A stretch of 5,818 nucleotides of DNA from positions 1 to 5,818 of the forward strand of contig JAUQXD010000139.1 of assembly GCA_030834835.1 (NCBI GenBank), given 5' to 3'. A model generated the notes under the pieces. That model did not search any database, was not told the origin of the DNA, and saw only the letters and a list, made by a program, of their open reading frames with translations. The position numbers and the translations under genes were made by a program. Numbering within the stretch: the first letter of the stretch is position 1; every line of letters starts with the position of its first letter. This DNA is from Thermoflexales bacterium (GTDB taxonomy: Bacteria > Chloroflexota > Anaerolineae > Fen-1058). Positions 1-4,727 of the stretch are shown here, in pieces.

Positions 1-1733
1 GCCGTCAGGTTGATGAACGACGGGGCGCGGATGTGATACCGATAGGGGTTCGCGGTCCCGTCGGACACCACGTAGAAGCCCAGCTCACCCTTCGGCCCTT
101 CGACACGGCCATACGCCTGGCCGGCCGGCACGCGCGCCGAATACGCCTTCTTGCCCGTCTGAATCTCGCCGCCTGGCAATTGAGTCAACGCCTGCTGCAA
201 GATGCGCAGCGATTGTCGAATCTCGTCGAGGCGCAACAAATATCGATCGTACACATCGCCGTGATTGCGCACGGCCACATCGAAATCAAACCGATCGTAG
301 ATCGAGTAGTTATCGGCCCGGCGGCAATCATAGGCCACGCCCGAAGCCCGCAGCACCGGCCCGCCCACGCTGTACTTGATCGCGTCTTCGGCTGTCAACA
401 CGCCCGCGCCTTCACAGCGCGCGCGAATGATTTCATTGTCGCTGAGGTAGCGCTCGAAGTCGTCGATCTTGCGCGGCAGCCGCTCGAAGACCAGTTCGCG
501 CGCGGTTTCCACGAAGCCCGGCGGCAGATCGCGCGCCACGCCGCCAAAGCGGAAGTAGTTGCACATCATGCGCGAACCCGACGCGGCTTCGAACAGGTCC
601 AGGATCAACTCGCGTTCCTGCATGCCGTATAGCGCGGGCGTGAAGAACGCACCCAGGTCGTTCAGCAAAAAGCCGATCGCCCAGACGTGATTGCACACGC
701 GCGTCAACTCCGCCATGATCACGCGGATGTACTCGGCGCGTTCGGGCGGCTTGATGCCCATCAACTTCTCGACGGTCAGCGCGTACCCGAAGTTGTTGCT
801 CATCGACGAGAGGTAGTCCAGCCGATCGGTGAACGGCATGTTCTGAATGTACGTGTTGCGTTCGCCGATTTTTTCGTGATTGCGGTGCAGATAACCCATC
901 ACCGGCTCAAGGTGGCGGATCGTTTCGCCTTCCAGCGTGACGACCATGCGGAACACACCGTGCGTCGAGGGGTGCTGCGGGCCGAGGTTTACGACCAGGT
1001 GATCGGTCTCGATATTTTCCTCAGGCTGATCGGCCCCGACGTGACTGTTGCCATTACCATTGCGCTCGGCTGGCGTCAAGATGCCGCCCGCGGCCGCATC
1101 CATCGCCTTGACGCGATCGTAAACGGCCGCATCCGCGCCCGAAGTGTAAATCGCCGGATCGAAATTCGCCGGGAAATTGAGGTTGTCGCCATAGGGCACG
1201 CGCTCTTCAACGCGCCGGAAGTGGCCGCCCGGCCAACGGCTGTCAAAGGGCTTGGTATCCTGCTCGAAATAAGCCTCTTTCCAGTCTTTGCGCAATGGGT
1301 GGCCTTCGAAGCCTTCCCACATCAAAATGCGCTTCAGATTGTGGTGGCCTTCGAACTTGATGCCCATCAAATCCCAGGCTTCGCGCTCTTGAAAATCAGC
1401 GCCGGGCCAGACGTTTTCGAGCGTGGGGACGACGGCGTTGTCACGCGGAGTACGCGCCTTGAAGACCAGTGGCGGGCCGCTGTGCCGGGTTGAGTACACG
1501 TGATACACGACTTCGCACTCGTTGGCCGCGGGATAATCGACGCCGGTGACGCTGGACAAATAATCGTAGCCCAGTTCGTCGCGGATGAACGTCGCCGCTT
1601 CGACGAGTTTATCGTTCGCAATCACCGCGCCTTCAAAATCACCGGGCGTGATGGCGTCTGCAAATTTTTCTTTCAACACGGCCAGCGGGCCGGTGAGTTC
1701 AGCAACGGGAGCCGCAGCAGCTTTTGCCGCCAT
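1..1733 (-). CDS. nuoCD: NADH-quinone oxidoreductase fused subunit C/D (NuoCD), 3' end beyond window
   Basis: One uninterrupted minus-strand frame starts at ATG 1733-1731 and runs off the left edge; 577 full codons are visible. Residues about 1-155 are NuoC (30 kDa subunit), with the signature [10 protein letters not shown] (116-125) and GHPLRKDW (144-151). A linker of about 85 residues, rich in Gly, Asn and Ala near 205-235, leads into NuoD (49 kDa subunit) from about 244. NuoD landmarks are GPQHPSTHG (251-259), [11 protein letters not shown] (301-311), [11 protein letters not shown] (394-404), GGPVLRASG (457-465), [10 protein letters not shown] (545-554) and APSFINLT (570-577). By family knowledge these subunits form the peripheral arm of complex I next to the quinone pocket and cluster N2. 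The usual NuoD C-terminus suggests that roughly 35-40 residues lie outside the window. An AGAGGA ribosome site (1738-1743) sits just before the ATG, 11 bases after nuoB stops. No frameshift or stop separates the two halves, so this is a true fusion, as known in E. coli. Confidence 0.96.
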   Translation of the reverse strand, partial: MAAKAAAAPVAELTGPLAVLKEKFADAITPGDFEGAVIANDKLVEAATFIRDELGYDYLSSVTGVDYPAANECEVVYHVYSTRHSGPPLVFKARTPRDNAVVPTLENVWPGADFQEREAWDLMGIKFEGHHNLKRILMWEGFEGHPLRKDWKEAYFEQDTKPFDSRWPGGHFRRVEERVPYGDNLNFPANFDPAIYTSGADAAVYDRVKAMDAAAGGILTPAERNGNGNSHVGADQPEENIETDHLVVNLGPQHPSTHGVFRMVVTLEGETIRHLEPVMGYLHRNHEKIGERNTYIQNMPFTDRLDYLSSMSNNFGYALTVEKLMGIKPPERAEYIRVIMAELTRVCNHVWAIGFLLNDLGAFFTPALYGMQERELILDLFEAASGSRMMCNYFRFGGVARDLPPGFVETARELVFERLPRKIDDFERYLSDNEIIRARCEGAGVLTAEDAIKYSVGGPVLRASGVAYDCRRADNYSIYDRFDFDVAVRNHGDVYDRYLLRLDEIRQSLRILQQALTQLPGGEIQTGKKAYSARVPAGQAYGRVEGPKGELGFYVVSDGTANPYRYHIRAPSFINLT

Positions 1734-1744
1734 GTTTTCCTCTC

Positions 1745-2389
1745 TTATGCCTTAACTTCAGCCGCAGGCGCAATCTGCCGGGCCAATTCACGGATTTCGG
1801 TCGCGCGGCGCAGATCGATCAGATCGGGTCCCAGCACCGGCACGGGAATCGCTTCGATGTCGGTCTTGCGATACCACGGCACCGTCAGGATGCTCTGCTT
1901 CTCGACCTTCTCAAACAGCTTCAAGAAGCCGTGCAGCAGGGCTTCGGGCTTGGGCGGGCAGCCGGGCACATACACATCGACGGGCAGGAACTTATCGATG
2001 CCCGACACGACGTTGTAGCCTTCCTTGAACGGGCCGCCGCTGGTCGCGCACGCGCCCATCGAGATGACATACTTGGGTTCGGGCATCTGGTTGTACAGCC
2101 GCACAATGGTGGGCACCATCTTCTTCGTCACGGTGCCGGACACGATCATCAAGTCGGCCTGGCGGGGCGAGGGGCGCATGAGACCCGCGCCAAAGCGCTC
2201 CAGGTCGTAGCGGCCCGCCGCCACACAGATCATCTCGATGGCGCAGCAGGCCAGACCGAACATGATCGGCCACATGGAGCGTTTGCGGCCCCAGTTGTAC
2301 AGCTTGTCCAGCGACGTGACGAAGATGTTGTTGCTCAGTTCGGGCGGAACAATGGGATCGTTGGGGAAGGGTTCTGGCTGTTGACTCAT
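1745..2389 (-). CDS. nuoB: NADH-quinone oxidoreductase subunit B (NuoB)
   Basis: This 214-residue protein is the PSST/20 kDa subunit of complex I. It carries the [4Fe-4S] cluster N2 that passes electrons to quinone. The cluster ligands are visible: the tandem pair C48-C49 in [11 protein letters not shown]114 in [10 protein letters not shown] and C144 in [19 protein letters not shown] (83-91) is also typical of the family, and the length is normal. I chose ATG 2389-2387 over an in-frame ATG at 2413 because it overlaps the iscX stop codon as ATGA and has AGGAGG at 2400-2405, inside the end of iscX. That arrangement implies translational coupling. The N-terminal 20 residues are Pro-rich and variable. 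nuoCD follows 11 bases downstream in the same operon. No nuoA precedes it in this window. Confidence 0.97.
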   Translation of the reverse strand: MSQQPEPFPNDPIVPPELSNNIFVTSLDKLYNWGRKRSMWPIMFGLACCAIEMICVAAGRYDLERFGAGLMRPSPRQADLMIVSGTVTKKMVPTIVRLYNQMPEPKYVISMGACATSGGPFKEGYNVVSGIDKFLPVDVYVPGCPPKPEALLHGFLKLFEKVEKQSILTVPWYRKTDIEAIPVPVLGPDLIDLRRATEIRELARQIAPAAEVKA

Positions 2390-2592
2390 TGCGCGGCTAC
2401 CTCCTCGTACCATTCACGTTGGATGTTCTCCAGCAAGTATATCGCAGTGACGGCTGGATCGTCAACAAAGTCCGGCAGTTCGATGATCCACTGATGCAGG
2501 GTGTCCCAATCGAGTTCGAGTGGATCGATGGTCGGGTGCCGGCGTTTCAGCGCGACCGCAATCGCGTAGTCGTCGTCCCAGAAGAGCGCCAT
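2386..2592 (-). CDS. iscX: IscX-family small acidic iron-sulfur assembly protein
   Basis: This 68-residue acidic protein matches the IscX (YfhJ) family along its whole length. It has an N-terminal FWDD (4-7, like the KWTD of E. coli IscX) and the diagnostic [15 protein letters not shown] (32-46), which aligns with MHQWICDLEDFDDDP. The C-terminal helix is acidic and contains a conserved Trp (W61). In E. coli IscX is 66 residues, binds the cysteine desulfurase IscS and iron, and tunes Fe-S cluster assembly on IscU. I prefer ATG 2592-2590; a GTG immediately before it (2595-2593) is an equally possible start and adds one residue. The upstream GTGAGG supplies a weak ribosome site. Its stop codon overlaps the nuoB start by four bases (ATGA), so the two are almost certainly translated together. 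This location, outside an isc operon and at the head of a nuo operon, is unusual. The family call rests on the motif; the function in this organism is inferred. Confidence 0.9.
   Translation of the reverse strand: MALFWDDDYAIAVALKRRHPTIDPLELDWDTLHQWIIELPDFVDDPAVTAIYLLENIQREWYEEVAAQ
2400..2405 (-). promoter_or_regulatory. Ribosome binding site of nuoB inside iscX
   Basis: AGGAGG on the minus strand, 10 bases before the nuoB ATG and within the last codons of iscX. It decides the nuoB start at 2389 and supports coupled translation of iscX and nuoB. Confidence 0.75.
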
Positions 2593-2619
2593 CACCTCAC
2601 CCCCACGCGCCTGCGCGCG

Positions 2620-2663
2620 CCCTCTCCCGAAATCGGACCGCTTCGCGTGCGTTCAGGAGAGGG
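2620..2663 (-). repeat. Interrupted palindrome CCCTCTCC...GGAGAGGG in the iscX leader
   Basis: The arms 2620-2627 and 2656-2663 are perfect 8-base inverted repeats. Allowing one mismatch, the stem extends inward to 2620-2631 and 2652-2663, with a 20-base loop. Read on the minus strand the mismatch becomes a U-G wobble, so the hairpin is continuous in the iscX leader RNA. The following stretch (2596-2619) is rich in GCGCGC and GGGGGTGAGG. This resembles the CCCTCTCCC/GGGTGAGG-type intergenic palindromes scattered through many bacterial genomes; that family link is from memory, not from a search. Confidence 0.6.
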
Positions 2664-2676
2664 GGCCGTGAACAAA

Positions 2677-2707
2677 CAGCGTCCTTCACGTGAGGTGAAG
2701 AACGCTG
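2677..2707 (-). repeat. 13-bp hairpin in the iscX-nuo leader
   Basis: The arms 2677-2689 and 2695-2707 pair over 13 positions around a 5-base loop, with a single mismatch (C2683/A2701). In RNA transcribed from the minus strand the mismatch becomes a U-G wobble and the stem is unbroken. It lies about 85-115 bases upstream of the iscX start and downstream of the predicted minus-strand promoter. It has no following T-run in the minus direction, so it is not an obvious terminator. Confidence 0.6.
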
Positions 2708-2787
2708 ATCACAGGTCTTAGTTGAGCGCGTGATTCAATCTGACAATCCGGTGTTGGCTCCACATCGATGACGATCCCCCGCCTGGC

Positions 2788-2801
2788 GCGCACAAGTGCG
2801 C
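2788..2801. promoter_or_regulatory. Palindrome GCGCAC-AA-GTGCGC, possible operator
   Basis: This is a perfect 6-base inverted repeat with a 2-base centre. It lies about 13-26 bases downstream of the expected start point of the iscX-nuo promoter. Position and symmetry fit a repressor site for a dimeric regulator, but the cognate protein is unknown. Confidence 0.4.
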
Positions 2802-2820
2802 TTTGTAACGAGTGCGAGTT

Positions 2821-2849
2821 ATTGTACCGCCGTTCAATCAAATTGGCAA
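2821..2849 (-). promoter_or_regulatory. Sigma-70-type promoter for iscX-nuoB-nuoCD
   Basis: On the minus strand there is a -35 box TTGCCA (2849-2844), a 17-base spacer and a -10 box TACAAT (2826-2821). Transcription would begin near 2814, giving a leader of about 220 nt before iscX. The promoter is divergent from that of the sufR-like gene, with about 76 bp between the two -35 boxes. Confidence 0.6.
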
Positions 2850-2878
2850 CCAGATTGCGGCAATTCTTGAGGCCATTT

Positions 2879-2893
2879 CAACGCCGTTGGCGT
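2879..2893. promoter_or_regulatory. Overlapping palindromes between divergent promoters, possible operator
   Basis: Two inverted repeats overlap here: CAACG-C-CGTTG (2879-2889) and ACGCC-GTT-GGCGT (2881-2893). They sit in the middle of the short stretch between the two divergent -35 boxes. The CAAC/GTTG half-sites recall the cyanobacterial SufR box (CAAC-N6-GTTG), but the spacing here is three bases, not six. The assignment is therefore only suggestive. Confidence 0.4.
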
Positions 2894-2925
2894 ATCAAAC
2901 AGAATACCAAATACTCCTCATCTAA

Positions 2926-2953
2926 TTGACAATTTGCCTCATGGTGATAGAAT
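2926..2953 (+). promoter_or_regulatory. Sigma-70-type promoter of the sufR-like gene
   Basis: A consensus -35 box TTGACA (2926-2931), a 16-base spacer and a -10 box TAGAAT (2948-2953). The start point would be near 2960, giving a leader of about 45 nt. AGGGG (2991-2995) is the likely ribosome site, nine bases before the ATG at 3005. The palindromic GTACATGT region lies at the start point. Confidence 0.7.
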
Positions 2954-3004
2954 GTACATGTCTGGCGGGGGCAGAAGATTTTCGCACGAAAGGGGTCTGC
3001 GATC

Positions 3005-3631
3005 ATGCAAGCTACTCGCCAACGCATCCTGGAAATCCTCAAAGAACGCGGCACCGCGACTGTCGAAGAACTCGGCAGTGAACTTGATCTCACACCCGTT
3101 ACCATTCGTCATCACCTGGACATCCTGCGCAGCGAGGGCCTGGTGCAGGCCCCCAAAGTCAAGCGCCGCGACGCACCGGGCCGGCCGCAGCACATCTACG
3201 CGCTGACCGACGCCGCCGATGAGTATTTTCCCAAGAATTACGCCGGTTTTGCCGATCTGATGCTGCACGAAATCCGCGACCGCGTCGAAGCGCGCGAACT
3301 CGATTCGATTTTGCGCGGTGTGGCCAATCGGTTGGTGGCACAGGCCCCCAACGCCCAGCCCGGCGAATCGACCACCCAGCGCATGGACCGCGTCGTGCGC
3401 TTCCTCACCGGCAAGGGCTACAATGCCGACTGGCAGCCCGTGGACGGCGGTTATCTGCTCCGCACTCACAACTGCCCCTATCACGACATCTCCAGGGACC
3501 ACGTCGAACCGTGCGTCATGGATATGGCGATGATCAGCCAGCTGCTGGGCCAGACCCCGCAGCGGCTCGACTGGATGGCGGGCGGCAACAACGCCTGCGC
3601 CTACCTGGTCAAGAACAGCGTGGCGCAATAA
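3005..3631 (+). CDS. sufR: SufR-like iron-sulfur-sensing winged-helix regulator
   Basis: This is a 208-residue regulator. Residues 1-70 form a winged helix-turn-helix (ATVEELGSELDLTPVTIRHH, 18-37, contains the recognition helix), followed by the wing signature GRPQHIYALT (59-68) and FPKNYAGF (75-82), all typical of SufR and relatives (COG2345). The C-terminal half holds the protein's only three cysteines, C157 (HNCPYH), C170 (EPCVMD) and C198 (NACAYL), spaced X12 and X27. SufR proteins use a comparable C-terminal cysteine set to bind an Fe-S cluster and repress Fe-S assembly genes; a fourth, middle cysteine described in some members is absent here. The gene is divergent from iscX-nuo and is followed by a terminator and then erpA, which fits control of Fe-S supply. 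Which promoters it binds is inference. Another cluster-binding regulator of the same superfamily remains possible. Confidence 0.82.
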   Translation: MQATRQRILEILKERGTATVEELGSELDLTPVTIRHHLDILRSEGLVQAPKVKRRDAPGRPQHIYALTDAADEYFPKNYAGFADLMLHEIRDRVEARELDSILRGVANRLVAQAPNAQPGESTTQRMDRVVRFLTGKGYNADWQPVDGGYLLRTHNCPYHDISRDHVEPCVMDMAMISQLLGQTPQRLDWMAGGNNACAYLVKNSVAQ

Positions 3632-3666
3632 GCAGGACAGGCTCCGGCCAACCCGATTGATCTTCT

Positions 3667-3703
3667 CACTTCCGAGGCCAGCCGGCTTCGGAAGTGCGCT
3701 TTT
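3667..3703 (+). terminator. Rho-independent-type terminator after the sufR-like gene
   Basis: The arms CACTTCCGA (3667-3675) and TCGGAAGTG (3688-3696) pair perfectly. The stem continues inward through one G-T pair and three G-C pairs, giving about 13 bp around a 4-base loop. The T-run is short (TTTT, 3700-3703) and starts three bases after the stem, so termination may be incomplete. It separates the regulator from the erpA promoter. Confidence 0.7.
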
Positions 3704-3708
3704 AGATG

Positions 3709-3719
3709 ACACCCATTGG
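3709..3719 (+). repeat. Direct repeat copy 1 (ACACCCATTGG) upstream of the erpA promoter
   Basis: This 11-base sequence recurs with one change at 3761-3771. Here it is part of a near-palindrome, ACACCCATTGGTGT (3709-3722), that ends two bases before the -35 box. It is a plausible operator half for erpA. Confidence 0.5.
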
Positions 3720-3724
3720 TGTTA

Positions 3725-3753
3725 TTGACGCACCGGCCAATCGATGCTAGAAT
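3725..3753 (+). promoter_or_regulatory. Sigma-70-type promoter of erpA
   Basis: A -35 box TTGACG (3725-3730), an exact 17-base spacer and a -10 box TAGAAT (3748-3753). Transcription should start near 3760. Because the promoter covers 3744, an in-frame ATG at 3744 cannot be the erpA start. Confidence 0.78.
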
Positions 3754-3760
3754 CTCATCC

Positions 3761-3771
3761 ACACCTATTGG
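3761..3771 (+). repeat. Direct repeat copy 2 (ACACCTATTGG) at the erpA transcription start
   Basis: It matches copy 1 at 10 of 11 positions and lies 52 bp downstream of it, about five helical turns. It overlaps the predicted start of the erpA transcript, so a protein bound here would block transcription. No other copy was noticed in the window. Confidence 0.5.
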
Positions 3772-3785
3772 CTAACCGGTATCCG

Positions 3786-3790
3786 GGAGG
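3786..3790 (+). promoter_or_regulatory. Ribosome binding site of erpA
   Basis: GGAGG, seven bases before ATG 3798. It fixes the start and excludes the upstream in-frame ATG at 3744. Confidence 0.85.
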
Positions 3791-3797
3791 AAAACAC

Positions 3798-4217
3798 ATG
3801 ACGACAACGATGATTGAACCGATTGAGACACAAGTGACAACGGAAGTCGTGGTGCTGACACCACAGGCAGCCGATAAGCTGCGCACCATTTTACTGGAGA
3901 AGAATCTGCCCGATCACGGTTTGCGCGTCTTTGTCGCGGGCGGCGGCTGCTCGGGCCTGCAATATGGCATGGCCTTTGAAGCCAATCAACGCGATATGGA
4001 CACCGTCGTTGAAGCGCACGGCCTGAAAGTATATGTCGATCCGGTGAGCATGGAGTATCTCTACGGCGCGTCGATCGACTACGTGGACGGCTTGATGGGC
4101 GCGGGCTTCCGCATCGAGAATCCCAACGCCGTGGCGGCCTGCGGCTGCGGCTCGTCGTTCCGCACCAAAGAGAGCGGCGAAGCGCCAGCCGGCGGCGGTT
4201 GCGCCTGCGGCAACTAA
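3798..4217 (+). CDS. erpA: ErpA-type A-type iron-sulfur cluster carrier
   Basis: This 139-residue protein belongs to the IscA/ErpA/SufA family, which carries Fe-S clusters from scaffolds to target enzymes. The three cluster cysteines are C51 in GGGCSGLQY (48-56), and C115 and C117 in ACGCGSSF (114-121). Their spacing (64 and 2) equals that of E. coli IscA. GGGCSGxQY and the DPxSxxYLxG motif (81-90) are closer to ErpA than to IscA. The start at 3798 is set by GGAGG (3786-3790), seven bases before the ATG, and by the promoter covering the longer frame. Two extras stand out. The N-terminus has about 18 residues before the core. The C-terminus is a 22-residue extension beginning RTKESGEAP and ending GGGCACGN, which adds C135 and C137. 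The gene has its own promoter and a strong terminator. E. coli ErpA is known to help mature respiratory enzymes, and complex I genes lie nearby. Confidence 0.93.
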   Translation: MTTTMIEPIETQVTTEVVVLTPQAADKLRTILLEKNLPDHGLRVFVAGGGCSGLQYGMAFEANQRDMDTVVEAHGLKVYVDPVSMEYLYGASIDYVDGLMGAGFRIENPNAVAACGCGSSFRTKESGEAPAGGGCACGN

Positions 4218-4229
4218 TTTTGACAGACG

Positions 4230-4268
4230 ACCTCCCGCAGGTGCTAACCGACCTGCGGGAGGTTTTTT
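4230..4268 (+). terminator. Strong rho-independent terminator of erpA
   Basis: A perfect 13-bp GC-rich stem (4230-4242 with 4251-4263, ACCTCCCGCAGGT and its complement) surrounds an 8-base loop and runs straight into a T-run (4263-4268). It starts 12 bases after the erpA stop codon. The T-run itself leads into the extended -10 element of the next gene. Confidence 0.93.
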
Positions 4269-4276
4269 GTTATAAT
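4268..4276 (+). promoter_or_regulatory. Extended -10 promoter for a leaderless DUF2203 mRNA
   Basis: TG-T-TATAAT (4268-4276) is a perfect extended -10 element. No TTGACA-like box exists at the proper distance, where the terminator stem lies; extended -10 promoters do not need one. The ATG at 4283 is seven bases after the -10 box, at the expected start point. No Shine-Dalgarno sequence lies between them. Confidence 0.65.
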
Positions 4277-4282
4277 CGCCGC

Positions 4283-4657
4283 ATGGCTAAACACTTCACC
4301 CCCGCAGAAGCCAACCAACTTCTGCCCCACGTTCGCGCACTGGTCATGCAAGTGATGCACGCCCGCCAGGTCATCATCGACGCGCGCCCGGAATTGTGGC
4401 CGGTGCTGGAGAAGGGCCTGGGCAACGGCGGCAGCAAAAAGGCGGGCGAAATGATCCAGGAATTCCGCCGCGTCGAAGACGGCTTGCGCGATTTGCAGGC
4501 ACTGGGCGTGGTGGTCAAAGACATCTCGATCGGGCTAGTGGACTTTCCGGCGCTCCGTGCGGGCCGCGAGATTTTGCTGTGCTGGAAATTCGACGAGCCG
4601 CAAGTCGCCTACTGGCACGATCTGCAAAGCGGCTATGCGGGCAGACAGAAGATATAG
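4283..4657 (+). CDS. DUF2203 family protein of unknown function
   Basis: This 124-residue soluble protein matches the DUF2203 family over its full length. The N-terminal part is helical and begins with the family's FTPAEANQLLPHVRAL (5-20). It is followed by a charged helix (57-75) and the diagnostic C-terminal motif: VKDISIGLVDFPAL (78-91), then GREILLCW (94-101) and AYWHDLQSGYAGRQ (109-122). No catalytic role is established for the family; the conserved Asp, His, Trp and Arg cluster hints at ligand or metal binding, which is inference only. There is one cysteine, C100, and no membrane segment. I chose ATG 4283 because an upstream in-frame ATG (4199) lies inside erpA and would translate through the terminator. 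The gene seems to have its own promoter and a leaderless mRNA. The radical SAM gene follows after 70 bases and may be cotranscribed. Confidence 0.9.
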   Translation: MAKHFTPAEANQLLPHVRALVMQVMHARQVIIDARPELWPVLEKGLGNGGSKKAGEMIQEFRRVEDGLRDLQALGVVVKDISIGLVDFPALRAGREILLCWKFDEPQVAYWHDLQSGYAGRQKI

Positions 4658-4658
4658 G

Positions 4659-4686
4659 ACGCAGATATACGCTGATTACGCTGATT
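4659..4686 (+). repeat. Tandem short repeat ACGCTGATT in the intergenic gap
   Basis: Two perfect 9-base copies (4669-4677, 4678-4686) follow a degenerate one (ACGCAGATAT, 4659-4668). The gap between the DUF2203 gene and the radical SAM gene (4658-4727) shows no clear promoter or terminator otherwise. The pattern resembles ACGCAGAT/ACGCTGAT-type intergenic repeats that I recall from environmental bacterial genomes; this was not searched. Confidence 0.55.
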
Positions 4687-4727
4687 TATCCGTCCATCCC
4701 GTAATCCGCATTTTAAGAGGTTAGACT

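Noticed and set aside
33..1493. Long plus-strand open frames (33-632 and 687-1493) opposite the left end
   Set aside because: They lie antisense to nuoCD, whose frame is unbroken and matches known NuoC and NuoD motifs throughout. Their translations are low-information and match nothing I recognise.
2390..2413. In-frame ATG 2413 as the nuoB start
   Set aside because: It would overlap iscX further and would place AGGAGG (2400-2405) inside the coding region; ATG 2389 has the right spacing and the ATGA overlap.
2735..2750. A possible third copy of the erpA-flanking motif, ACACCGGATTG on the minus strand
   Set aside because: It needs an insertion to align with ACACCYATTGG, so the match is not better than chance.
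2593..3004. A tRNA, riboswitch or small RNA gene in the intergenic region
   Set aside because: No cloverleaf, conserved riboswitch core or hairpin with a T-run was seen; only the leader hairpins and operators described can be supported.
2939..3712. A 257-codon minus-strand open frame opposite the sufR-like gene
   Set aside because: It is the antisense shadow of a well-supported regulator, also spans that gene's promoter and terminator, and has no recognisable domain.
3744..3797. Upstream ATG 3744 as the erpA start
   Set aside because: This ATG lies between the -35 and -10 boxes of the erpA promoter, and a strong ribosome site serves ATG 3798.
4220..4225. TTGACA just after the erpA stop as a -35 box
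   Set aside because: It is 45 bases from TATAAT (4271-4276), far too distant, and no good -10 box lies 16-18 bases downstream of it.
4199..4282. Upstream ATG 4199 as the DUF2203 start
   Set aside because: It begins inside erpA and would translate through the terminator stem; family homology begins at MAKHFTPAEAN (4283).
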